Part shown: one piece after another, positions 1-5,711 of the stretch
Position numbering within the stretch: the first letter of the stretch is position 1
How the letters are laid out: every line of letters begins with the position of its first letter
Origin: Methanomassiliicoccales archaeon
Lineage (GTDB): Archaea > Thermoplasmatota > Thermoplasmata > SG8-5
Length of the DNA: 7,716 nucleotides
Reading direction: 5' to 3'
Assembly: GCA_030636255.1 (NCBI GenBank)
Contig: DAOVXH010000080.1
Coordinates: 1-7,716 of the forward strand
Notes under the pieces: model-generated
Told to the model about the DNA's origin: nothing
What the model saw: the letters and a program-made list of their open reading frames with translations, nothing else
Databases searched by the model: none
Made by a program: the position numbers and the translations under genes

Positions 1-2
1 AC

Positions 3-572
3 TACTATGTCACCGAGACCTACACCGTTACTGTCAATGGAAAACGCCAGACAAAAACCAGGCAGGTAAAGAAAGTGCGATGGGTGCCAGCCCATGGAAG
101 TCGTTCTGGCTTCTACAATGATGTGCTTGTCCATGCCAGTAAAGGAATGAATGAGGAATTAATTCTGAAAATATATCCATTTCATTTGCAGCAACTTGTC
201 CCGTACAAGTCAGAATTTTTAAGCGGATTTTTGGCAGAGGAGTATGGAATAGACCTGCAGCAGGGCTGGATTAGTGCCCAGAACACAGTGAATGCCAGCG
301 AGCGGCAGAAATGTGGCAGCGAGGTTCCTGGGGATACCTACCGATTTCTCAGGGTAAGCACGACTTTCAGCAAGATAAAGTACAAACATATTCTGCTGCC
401 AGTTTGGATTGCCGCCTACCAGTACAAGCAAAAAACATATCATTTCCTGGTGAACGGACAGACAGGAGAAGTTCAGGGATTCAAGCCGATTTCCTGGGCC
501 AAGGTTGGATTGGTTATTGCAGCGGCTGCGGCTGGAGTTGTGGCGCTGGCTTATTTCTTCTATTTCAATTGA
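3..572 (+). CDS. C-terminal part of a membrane-anchored zinc-ribbon-type protein (family often labelled 'primosomal protein N-prime-like'), 5' truncated
   Basis: The frame is open to the left edge, so only the last 189 residues are present and the start lies outside. Visible family marks, in order, are a tyrosine/threonine-rich stretch ending in RQVKKVRW, then DVLVHAS, a PYKSEFLSGFLAEEY segment, GDTYRFLRV, KHILLPVWIAAYQY, and NGQTGEVQG. A hydrophobic helix of about 20 residues (GLVIAAAAAGVVALAYFFYF) closes the protein one residue before its end. This pattern is known from a widespread family whose N-terminus is a TFIIB-like zinc ribbon and which is often mis-annotated as a PriA-type helicase; no helicase motif is visible here. 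The C-terminal helix implies a tail anchor with the bulk probably cytoplasmic. The biochemical role is unknown. It converges on the nucleoside phosphorylase gene with a 28-base gap. Family assignment is from memory of motifs; function is not assigned. Confidence 0.72.
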   Translation, partial: YYVTETYTVTVNGKRQTKTRQVKKVRWVPAHGSRSGFYNDVLVHASKGMNEELILKIYPFHLQQLVPYKSEFLSGFLAEEYGIDLQQGWISAQNTVNASERQKCGSEVPGDTYRFLRVSTTFSKIKYKHILLPVWIAAYQYKQKTYHFLVNGQTGEVQGFKPISWAKVGLVIAAAAAGVVALAYFFYFN

Positions 573-600
573 ACGTCTGGTTAATCATCGGCTTCCCAAG

Positions 601-1371
601 CTACAACCTCGACAAGGCCAGCATAGCAGCTTTTATTGTTCCTTCCTGGGCTGGCTTTTTCTGCTCCTTGGAGATTATCTCATCGGTGATTCGGTTATTG
701 TAGGCCGCGCAAATAGTTCCTGACCTGGCGCCGGAAATCATAGCCAGCCTGAACAAGCAGCTGGATTCCATCTCGAAATTGAGAACATTCCATTTCTGCA
801 AGTCTTCGATCTTGAATGGCAATGGCTTGAAATTACCAATGTTCCTTCCCTGGGAGCCGTAGAAGCCAGGGGTTGTTGCTGTAAGGCCCACATGATGCTT
901 CAGCTCAAGTTCATTACATGCCCTCTCCAGTTCCAGAACAACATCAATGCTGGCTATTGCTGGAAAGCAGTCTGGCACGAAAAAAGTAGATGTGTTCTCA
1001 TAGGCTATTGAGCCTGTGGAAATAACCTGGTCTGCCGGCTTTACAAAATCCTGAAGGCAGCCGCAGGTTCCTATGCGTATGAACACAGGGTTTTCGACAA
1101 TCTGGCTGGCCTCGAATACTGCTATTTCTGTATTGTCCGGGCCAATGCCGGTGGACAGCATGGATATTCGCGTGCCGAAGGCTGTTCCGGTGATGCAGTG
1201 GTATTCTCGATGCTGTGTTTCTATTTCGATATTGTCAAATAATTCCTTGCCAATATCAATTCTGTCAGGGTCTCCTGCCAATAATATTTTATTGGCCAGT
1301 TCTCCTTTCTTCAGGCCTATGTGATACTGACGACCTTCCTCATCTGCCATTGTCTCTGCATTGCTATCCAT
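601..1371 (-). CDS. udp: Nucleoside phosphorylase, uridine phosphorylase type
   Basis: This predicted cytoplasmic enzyme splits a (deoxy)nucleoside with phosphate into free base and (deoxy)ribose-1-phosphate. The 256 residues match the length of the Udp/DeoD family. Visible motifs are HIGL (17-20), the phosphate-binding GDPDR loop (33-37), HRE with Arg55, STGIG (73-77), IRIGT with Arg99 and Thr102, FY (170-171), and EMES (200-203), which binds the ribose. Gln174 and Arg176 sit where E. coli Udp has the Gln-x-Arg pair that recognises uracil, which favours a pyrimidine nucleoside substrate. The ATG lies 2 bases after the stop of the mutase gene, with a GAGGA ribosome site inside the end of that gene; a second ATG seven codons in is possible. 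It is the last gene of the four-gene operon. Family is certain, pyrimidine preference is an inference from two residues, and purine activity is not excluded. Confidence 0.9.
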   Translation of the reverse strand: MDSNAETMADEEGRQYHIGLKKGELANKILLAGDPDRIDIGKELFDNIEIETQHREYHCITGTAFGTRISMLSTGIGPDNTEIAVFEASQIVENPVFIRIGTCGCLQDFVKPADQVISTGSIAYENTSTFFVPDCFPAIASIDVVLELERACNELELKHHVGLTATTPGFYGSQGRNIGNFKPLPFKIEDLQKWNVLNFEMESSCLFRLAMISGARSGTICAAYNNRITDEIISKEQKKPAQEGTIKAAMLALSRL

Positions 1372-1373
1372 AT

Positions 1374-2714
1374 CTATTCCTCAATAAGTCGTTTAACAGT
1401 GTTCATTCCTAATTGTGAAAGTTCTTTGGCCTTTGTTGGCGAAGGTGAGTCCACGTATATCCGCATAAGTGGCTCGGTTCCAGAAGGTCGGATAAGAAGC
1501 CAGCTACCATCTTCGTACACATATTTCAGGCCGTCAATCTCATTAAGTGTTGCGCCCTGTGGATGAAAACCTGTCTTGACCTTGGCCAATAGGTCGTCCA
1601 TCTGCTGCCATGTTCCCTTGATATTTCTCTTGATTTGCACGTGCCTGGGGAAGTCCGAGATAATGCCGGATAATGTTTTTCCAGTTGTGGAAATAATCTT
1701 GGCCATCATTGCTGTGGCTATTATTCCATCGGCCCACATGACCCTTGGAGGGAAGAAGTATTTTCCAGATTCTTCATAGGCAAACACCGCATTATTATCA
1801 ATGGCTGCCTTTGATATCTCCGGGGGCCCGATAATGCAATCCACAACCTTGCCTTGCCATATCTTCTTTATCAGGCCTGAAGAATTAACTGGCGTAACTA
1901 TGGTTCCGCCGGTTCTGCCGTAGACATATTCGGCAAATATCACCGCAGTCAAATCCTCGGAAAGTGGTTTGCCAGTCTCATCAACAAAAAGCACACGGTC
2001 ACAATCAGAGTCATAGGCTGCTCCAAAGTCCGCGCCAGTGTCCCGAACAAGCTCCACAAGCTCGTCAATGCCATCTATCCGGGGCTCCATTCTCCTTGGA
2101 GCATAGTCCATTGGCTGGTCATGAATTGCCTTGACATCACACCCCAGGTCATTCATTATTCTGGATGCTATTCCGGCCCCTGTTGCCCCAGCCGGGTCAA
2201 GGGCGACCTTGATTCCTCTTCCTGGAAGCTGGCTGTCCACTATTTCCTGGGTGAATATCATAAAATCGTATGTGAAATTTTCAGGTTCTGAAAGTGACCC
2301 TGAAACCTCTATTGGATTGGGAATTTCCCTTATCATTTGCTCAAGTTTATTGGTCTTGGCCCTTGAGGGAATCACGCCCATCTCGTCCAGAGGAATAAGG
2401 CCTATTCTATCATAGGGCATATGTGAGCCAGTCACCATGAGGCCACCTTTCAAACCCCTGGTAAGAATTGCAGCACAGGCATATGGCGATGGTGCGACAC
2501 CAAGGTTCACAACCTTTGCACCGACATTTTCCATTGCCTTGGCACAGATGCCTGCCAATTTTTCAGCACCTGGTCTAGTATCATAGGCTATCACCAGTTC
2601 AGAGCCTTCTCCAAAATAAAGAGCAAGGGCGGTTCCCAACTTCCAGCATAGTTCTGGACTTATCTCGGTATCTGTAAACCCACGCATGCCAGATGTTCCA
2701 AATTTGACTTCCAT
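1374..2714 (-). CDS. Phosphohexomutase-family enzyme, probable phosphopentomutase
   Basis: This is an alpha-D-phosphohexomutase (PGM/PMM superfamily) of 446 residues, the usual length. Motifs are FGTSGMRG at the N-terminus, the catalytic phosphoserine loop TGSHMP (95-100, Ser97), the metal-binding DSDCDR (235-240), the sugar loop EESGK (314-318) and the phosphate-binding RPSGTEPLMR (409-418). The family interconverts sugar-1- and sugar-6-phosphates, but an archaeal member (Thermococcus kodakarensis) is an established phosphopentomutase. Lying between deoC and a nucleoside phosphorylase, this copy is best read as converting (deoxy)ribose-1-phosphate to the 5-phosphate; that is inference. Odd points are TGSHMP where TASHNP is usual, and Lys318 where His is usual in the sugar loop. 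I prefer the ATG 4 bases after the deoC stop, preceded by GAGGG, over a TTG five codons upstream that would overlap deoC. Phosphoglucomutase or phosphomannomutase activity remains possible. Confidence 0.85.
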   Translation of the reverse strand: MEVKFGTSGMRGFTDTEISPELCWKLGTALALYFGEGSELVIAYDTRPGAEKLAGICAKAMENVGAKVVNLGVAPSPYACAAILTRGLKGGLMVTGSHMPYDRIGLIPLDEMGVIPSRAKTNKLEQMIREIPNPIEVSGSLSEPENFTYDFMIFTQEIVDSQLPGRGIKVALDPAGATGAGIASRIMNDLGCDVKAIHDQPMDYAPRRMEPRIDGIDELVELVRDTGADFGAAYDSDCDRVLFVDETGKPLSEDLTAVIFAEYVYGRTGGTIVTPVNSSGLIKKIWQGKVVDCIIGPPEISKAAIDNNAVFAYEESGKYFFPPRVMWADGIIATAMMAKIISTTGKTLSGIISDFPRHVQIKRNIKGTWQQMDDLLAKVKTGFHPQGATLNEIDGLKYVYEDGSWLLIRPSGTEPLMRIYVDSPSPTKAKELSQLGMNTVKRLIEE

Positions 2715-2718
2715 ATCA

Positions 2719-3372
2719 TCAGCCCTCAACTATGGTAATACCTGCACTGGCACCGATTCTTGTGGCCCCAGCTTCAATCATTCGTAATGCATCCTCCCTG
2801 GTTCGAATTCCACCGGATGCCTTGACCCCTAAATCTGGAACGGTCTGACGCATTAGTCTTACGGTTTCAACTGTTGCACCGCCGGTACCAAAACCTGTGG
2901 ATGTTTTTACGAAATGTGCCCCTGCCTCTTTGCAAAGCTGGCACACTTTTACAATCAGCTCATTGTCCAGATAGCAGATTTCAATAATTACTTTCACTGT
3001 TCTACCACTAGCAGCATCCACAACCGCAGCAATGTCATTTTTCACAAATTCAAATTCAGAATCAAGAAGCTTGCCCACATTAATTACCATGTCAAGTTCA
3101 TCTGCGCCCTGCTCCACTGCCACAGCAGCCTCTGCTGCTTTAGCCAGGGTACTTGCAGAACCAAGTGGAAAACCAATCACCGTGCAGACCATTACCTTTG
3201 AATCCTTGAGAAGCTCAACACATCTTGGAACCCAGGACGAGTTCACGCAGACCGAGGCAAAGTTGTATTGTTTTGCCTCCTGACAGAGTTTGTCAATCTG
3301 GCTGGCAGTTGCATTTGCCTTGAGAATGGTGTGGTCAATGGTTCCTGCCAGTTCAATATTTTCCATATTCAT
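2719..3372 (-). CDS. deoC: Deoxyribose-phosphate aldolase
   Basis: DeoC cleaves 2-deoxyribose-5-phosphate into glyceraldehyde-3-phosphate and acetaldehyde, the last step of deoxynucleoside breakdown. The 217 residues are a full-length TIM barrel. Visible motifs are IDHTILK (12-18), ASVCVN (39-44), TVIGFPLG (64-71), ELDMVINVG (92-100) with Asp94, and FVKTSTGFG (154-162). Lys156 is the Schiff-base lysine; VKASGGIRT (183-191) carries the second conserved Lys184, and GATRIGASAG (202-211) completes the phosphate site. The ATG lies 4 bases after the stop of the upstream dNTPase gene. A GTGAT ribosome site overlaps that stop, suggesting translational coupling. The gene ends 4 bases before the chosen mutase ATG and contains that gene's GAGGG site. 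All catalytic residues are intact, so an active enzyme is expected. Confidence 0.95.
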   Translation of the reverse strand: MNMENIELAGTIDHTILKANATASQIDKLCQEAKQYNFASVCVNSSWVPRCVELLKDSKVMVCTVIGFPLGSASTLAKAAEAAVAVEQGADELDMVINVGKLLDSEFEFVKNDIAAVVDAASGRTVKVIIEICYLDNELIVKVCQLCKEAGAHFVKTSTGFGTGGATVETVRLMRQTVPDLGVKASGGIRTREDALRMIEAGATRIGASAGITIVEG

Positions 3373-3376
3373 GAAA

Positions 3377-4741
3377 TCACACTATAGGTCTTGGTATTGT
3401 AAGGGACTCGTAAATGGCCATGGCCATTGTATCGGTCATGAATGTAATATAATCCAGGATTATTTGAGGATTTCTATTGGTAAGCCAGTATTCCTCTTCC
3501 ATATCCTCCAGAAAATGAAGTATGGAACCTCTGGATCCCCGGAAGTCTTTGAGATTATCATAGATAATAAGCCGTCTTGCGCTTGATATGGCAATATCAT
3601 CTTCCTGGCCTGCTAAATCTTCTAATTCTTTCAGGGTATTCCTTGCCAGCAGATTTTCCTTCACTCCATTAAAATGCATCAGCGTGGACTGGGAGTTCTC
3701 CTGAACATTGAGGCTGCCCAGTTCATTGAGGAAATGCTTGAAAAGGCCGCGAATCATGTTCTCTGTCTGGGCAGAGTAGGTATTATTGCTATCGCTCAGG
3801 TAGATGCGTGGGTAATTGAACTCATGTATCAGGGAGTTCAGGGCATTCAGAACTGGTTCACTGAGCCTTATGCCGATTTCATTTTTATTGGGCTCATGAC
3901 CATTTGATTTCATGAATTTCTCGCGGTCCCTGTAAAAGTTCAAAATCAAATCCTTTACCAGGATGCCAATCATCTGGCTATTGTCATTTCCCAGGACTGA
4001 AGTTATCTTCTCTGGTATATCATCAGGATGAATAATGCCAGATGTGGTTGCATCTTCAATGTCCTTTCCCACATATGCTATACGGTCGCATACCTTCACT
4101 ATGCATCCTTCAAGGGTTGACGGCTCATCCTCATAATGAGCAAGTAGGTCATCTTCTGGAACTCCAGTAATAAAGTGGCCAGTACTAACCTCGCCGCAGT
4201 GTTTCACAATACCTTCCCTGACCTCATATGACAGGTTCAGACCATTACCGCGTCGTTCCAGTACATCCAACATTCTGAGGCTGTGAACATTGTGCAGAAA
4301 TGGCTTGCCCAGATATTTCTGGCTAAGCTCGTCAAGAATCTTTTCTCCCCGATGGCCAAATGGTGGATGGCCTGTGTCATGACCGAGTGCAATAGCCTCT
4401 GCCAGGTCCTCATTTAAATGTAATGAACGGGCAATAGCTCGAGAAAGCTGGGCAACGTGAATGGTGTGGGTCATGCGATTGCTTATTAGTGGATTTTTTG
4501 GAGACATGAATACCTGGGTCTTTCCAGATAGCCTGAAAAATGCCTTTGAATAAAGAATGCGGTCACGGTCCCTGGCAAAAGCAGTACGATTTTCACCTTT
4601 TATTTCTGGTTCGGGCTTTAATCGGCCCAGGGATTTGCTGCTAGGCGTACCATAGCTCTGATTGCATGCTTTTTCTTCATGGTTTTTGGAGTGCTGGCGT
4701 ATATCTTCAAGCACTCTTTCCATTTCATTGTCAAGTTGCAT
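3377..4741 (-). CDS. dgt: HD-domain deoxynucleoside triphosphate triphosphohydrolase (dGTPase family)
   Basis: Members of this family hydrolyse dNTPs to deoxynucleoside and triphosphate. The 454 residues are typical. After a divergent N-terminus of about 50 residues come RDRDRILYSKAFFRL (57-71), GKTQVF (73-78), and RMTHTIHVAQ (89-98) with metal ligand His92. The HD signature follows in LGHDTGHPPFGHRGE (119-133: His121, Asp122, plus His125 and His130), then HNVHSLR (150-156), EVREGI (173-178), and KVCDRIAYVGKDIED (216-230) with the last ligand Asp219. The HD site is complete. It is the first gene of the operon and should supply the deoxynucleosides used by the downstream enzymes. The ATG has no clear ribosome site, so a leaderless or short-leader message is possible; another ATG lies six codons in. 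Nucleotide preference cannot be read from the sequence: some family members are dGTP-specific, others broad and dNTP-activated. Confidence 0.92.
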   Translation of the reverse strand: MQLDNEMERVLEDIRQHSKNHEEKACNQSYGTPSSKSLGRLKPEPEIKGENRTAFARDRDRILYSKAFFRLSGKTQVFMSPKNPLISNRMTHTIHVAQLSRAIARSLHLNEDLAEAIALGHDTGHPPFGHRGEKILDELSQKYLGKPFLHNVHSLRMLDVLERRGNGLNLSYEVREGIVKHCGEVSTGHFITGVPEDDLLAHYEDEPSTLEGCIVKVCDRIAYVGKDIEDATTSGIIHPDDIPEKITSVLGNDNSQMIGILVKDLILNFYRDREKFMKSNGHEPNKNEIGIRLSEPVLNALNSLIHEFNYPRIYLSDSNNTYSAQTENMIRGLFKHFLNELGSLNVQENSQSTLMHFNGVKENLLARNTLKELEDLAGQEDDIAISSARRLIIYDNLKDFRGSRGSILHFLEDMEEEYWLTNRNPQIILDYITFMTDTMAMAIYESLTIPRPIV

Positions 4742-4819
4742 AGTCTACACAATTCCAATGGCATACATTGTTTTTATTCTAATTACTTTTTCTGTTACAA
4801 ATGCTCATTAATGAAAAAA
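4742..4819 (-). promoter_or_regulatory. AT-rich divergent region, likely promoter of the dgt-deoC-mutase-udp operon
   Basis: This is the only sizeable gap upstream of the minus-strand operon, so its promoter is expected here. On the minus strand the stretch at about 4772-4796 reads as an A-rich block followed by TAATTAGAATAAAA, a possible BRE/TATA pair, but no single box stands out. A short inverted repeat, CAATG (4756-4760) and CATTG (4766-4770), lies between it and the ATG and might be an operator. The box position is tentative. Confidence 0.35.
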
Positions 4820-4828
4820 TTTAATAAG
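4811..4828 (+). promoter_or_regulatory. BRE/TATA promoter of the two-repeat exported protein gene
   Basis: An A-run followed by TTTAATAA (4820-4827) closely resembles an archaeal BRE plus TATA box. Its centre lies about 42 bases before the ATG, so transcription should start near 4849-4851. That leaves a leader of about 16 bases, enough to hold the ribosome site at 4856-4862. Confidence 0.6.
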
Positions 4829-4833
4829 GTCGC

Positions 4834-4851
4834 TATTCTCACCCGAGAATA
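4834..4851. promoter_or_regulatory. Perfect inverted repeat between TATA box and predicted start site, putative operator
   Basis: TATTCTC (4834-4840) and GAGAATA (4845-4851) are exact reverse complements separated by ACCC. The element covers the stretch from just after the TATA box to the predicted transcription start, where a bound repressor would block initiation. Because most of it precedes the predicted start, a DNA site is more likely than an RNA hairpin. The regulator is unknown. Confidence 0.5.
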
Positions 4852-4855
4852 TCCA

Positions 4856-4862
4856 AGGTGAT
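4856..4862 (+). promoter_or_regulatory. Shine-Dalgarno site for the exported protein gene
   Basis: AGGTGAT matches seven bases of the archaeal 16S rRNA 3' end complement and lies 3 bases before the ATG. This supports the start at 4866. The same GTGAT-plus-3-bases spacing is seen before deoC. Confidence 0.75.
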
Positions 4863-4865
4863 AAT

Positions 4866-5594
4866 ATGGGTAAAATAGGCATAATTGCAGTAATTGCTGT
4901 TGTTGCAGTGGTTGTTCTGGCAATGGTCTTCCTGCTTCCTGGCGGGGACACCGAGGCAACAACCATGACCTTCAATGGCATGGACTACACATGGGAAGAA
5001 CTTGAGACAGAATTTGGCACTGAAAATGTAGATGGAAACACTGGAGTTCCACTGGGAGACATCATAGAGGCCAGCAACTTCGGGGACCTTCCAAGTGATG
5101 ACCAGAACAAAACACTGTTCAGAGTAATGGCAGATGATGGCTGGCAGAAGAACGTGTCATGGATTGATTTGCAGTCTGGCATTCTCATTGAGGAAGACAG
5201 AATGACCTTTTTCCCTGACTTGCCAAGCGCCTACAAGGTGAGCAATCTTGTTTCCATTGAAGACATTCCTCTTGGACCACTGGCAATAATCAAGGCAGAC
5301 TCCAGCTGGGGCTCAAGTGCTGAAGTGACCTGGGACGAGCTATTTGACGAACTCGATGAAATAACAATCCAGGGAGACAGTGGCGTCGCCCTTGTAGATG
5401 TTCTTGAATACGCAGGATTCACAGACCTTGAAAACGCAACCTTCATAATCGAGGGTGTGGACGGGTATTCAAAATCAGTAAACTGGACAAGCATTCAGAC
5501 TGGGCTTTTGATAGAAGTGAATCATATGAGCTCATTCCCAGACCTGACTGGACAGTACAAAATCAGGAACATCATTCGCATAACTGTTGAATGA
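4866..5594 (+). CDS. Membrane-anchored exported protein with two tandem ~90-residue domains, function unknown
   Basis: The 242-residue protein starts with one hydrophobic segment (residues 4-24) after a single Lys. It is a signal peptide or membrane anchor, leaving an acidic domain region outside the cell. That region is an internal duplication. Repeat 1 (about 40-132) and repeat 2 (about 153-241) share the order TW-ELxxE, GxxGVxLxDxxE, DGW/DGY, KxVxWxxxQxGxLIE, M-xxFPDL and YKxxNxxxI. The pattern recalls the small beta-rich domain of the sulfite oxidase/YedY molybdopterin-binding family (a G-x-x-L-x-DLL segment then DGY). However, the protein has no cysteine at all, so the molybdenum-ligating Cys is missing and no redox role should be assumed. 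Four N-glycosylation sequons (Asn81, 96, 190, 206) fit an exported archaeal protein. Start, ribosome site and promoter agree. It is transcribed alone and ends at a strong hairpin. Confidence 0.85.
   Translation: MGKIGIIAVIAVVAVVVLAMVFLLPGGDTEATTMTFNGMDYTWEELETEFGTENVDGNTGVPLGDIIEASNFGDLPSDDQNKTLFRVMADDGWQKNVSWIDLQSGILIEEDRMTFFPDLPSAYKVSNLVSIEDIPLGPLAIIKADSSWGSSAEVTWDELFDELDEITIQGDSGVALVDVLEYAGFTDLENATFIIEGVDGYSKSVNWTSIQTGLLIEVNHMSSFPDLTGQYKIRNIIRITVE
4983..5261 (+). repeat. First copy of the internal protein-domain repeat
   Basis: Encodes residues 40-132 of the exported protein. It aligns without large gaps to the second copy; the best-kept parts are the Trp-x-x-(Ile/Leu)-Gln segment and the FPDL block. 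Divergence at the protein level points to an old duplication. Confidence 0.75.
5322..5588 (+). repeat. Second copy of the internal protein-domain repeat
   Basis: Encodes residues 153-241, running almost to the C-terminus. It shares with the first copy Val205/Trp207/Gln211 (equivalent to Val97/Trp99/Gln103), the DG-aromatic turn and the Tyr-Lys-(Val/Ile) close. Confidence 0.75.
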
Positions 5595-5603
5595 ACAAAT
5601 GAA

Positions 5604-5655
5604 TAGACAGGCTAATGGCCTCTGGCCAGATGCCTGTCTAGCCTTTCCATTTTCG
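5604..5655 (+). terminator. Strong two-tier hairpin with T-rich tail, likely terminator
   Basis: A 9-base-pair outer stem (TAGACAGGC at 5604-5612 with GCCTGTCTA at 5632-5640) encloses a 3-by-3 internal loop. A 5-base-pair inner stem follows, TGGCC (5616-5620) with GGCCA (5624-5628), capped by a TCT loop. T-rich sequence follows to about 5653. It starts 9 bases after the stop of the exported protein gene and lies before the deaminase promoter. Archaea usually terminate on T-runs alone, so the hairpin may instead protect the mRNA 3' end. Confidence 0.6.
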
Positions 5656-5681
5656 TGTTGATATTGTATTTTAAGATATTA

Positions 5682-5689
5682 TTTTATAG
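5682..5689 (+). promoter_or_regulatory. TATA-like box for the deaminase gene (leaderless)
   Basis: TTTTATAG is centred about 26.5 bases before the ATG at 5712, so transcription is predicted to begin at or next to the start codon. No Shine-Dalgarno site precedes this ATG. A second AT-rich block at 5664-5680 could be an alternative. Confidence 0.55.
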
Positions 5690-5711
5690 AGAAAGACCCT
5701 AATTGAAAATC

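Noticed and set aside
3..572. First gene as a true primosomal helicase
   Set aside because: No Walker or helicase motif is visible and a C-terminal membrane helix is present; the name is a common mis-annotation of this family.
311..703. 130-codon + strand frame overlapping the first gene and running into the phosphorylase gene
   Set aside because: It is a shadow of two real genes in other frames, with no family features.
2715..2729. TTG start for the mutase, overlapping deoC
   Set aside because: The ATG at 2714 has a well-spaced GAGGG site and gives the usual family N-terminus.
3377..4741. dGTPase as an antiphage dNTP-depletion defence gene
   Set aside because: dGTPase-family proteins can defend bacteria this way, but here the gene shares an operon with salvage and catabolic enzymes and no defence or mobile gene is nearby.
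4679..4861. Short + strand open frame of 60 codons across the divergent promoter region
   Set aside because: It overlaps the start of the dNTPase gene on the other strand, resembles no known family, and covers the TATA box and inverted repeat of the next gene.
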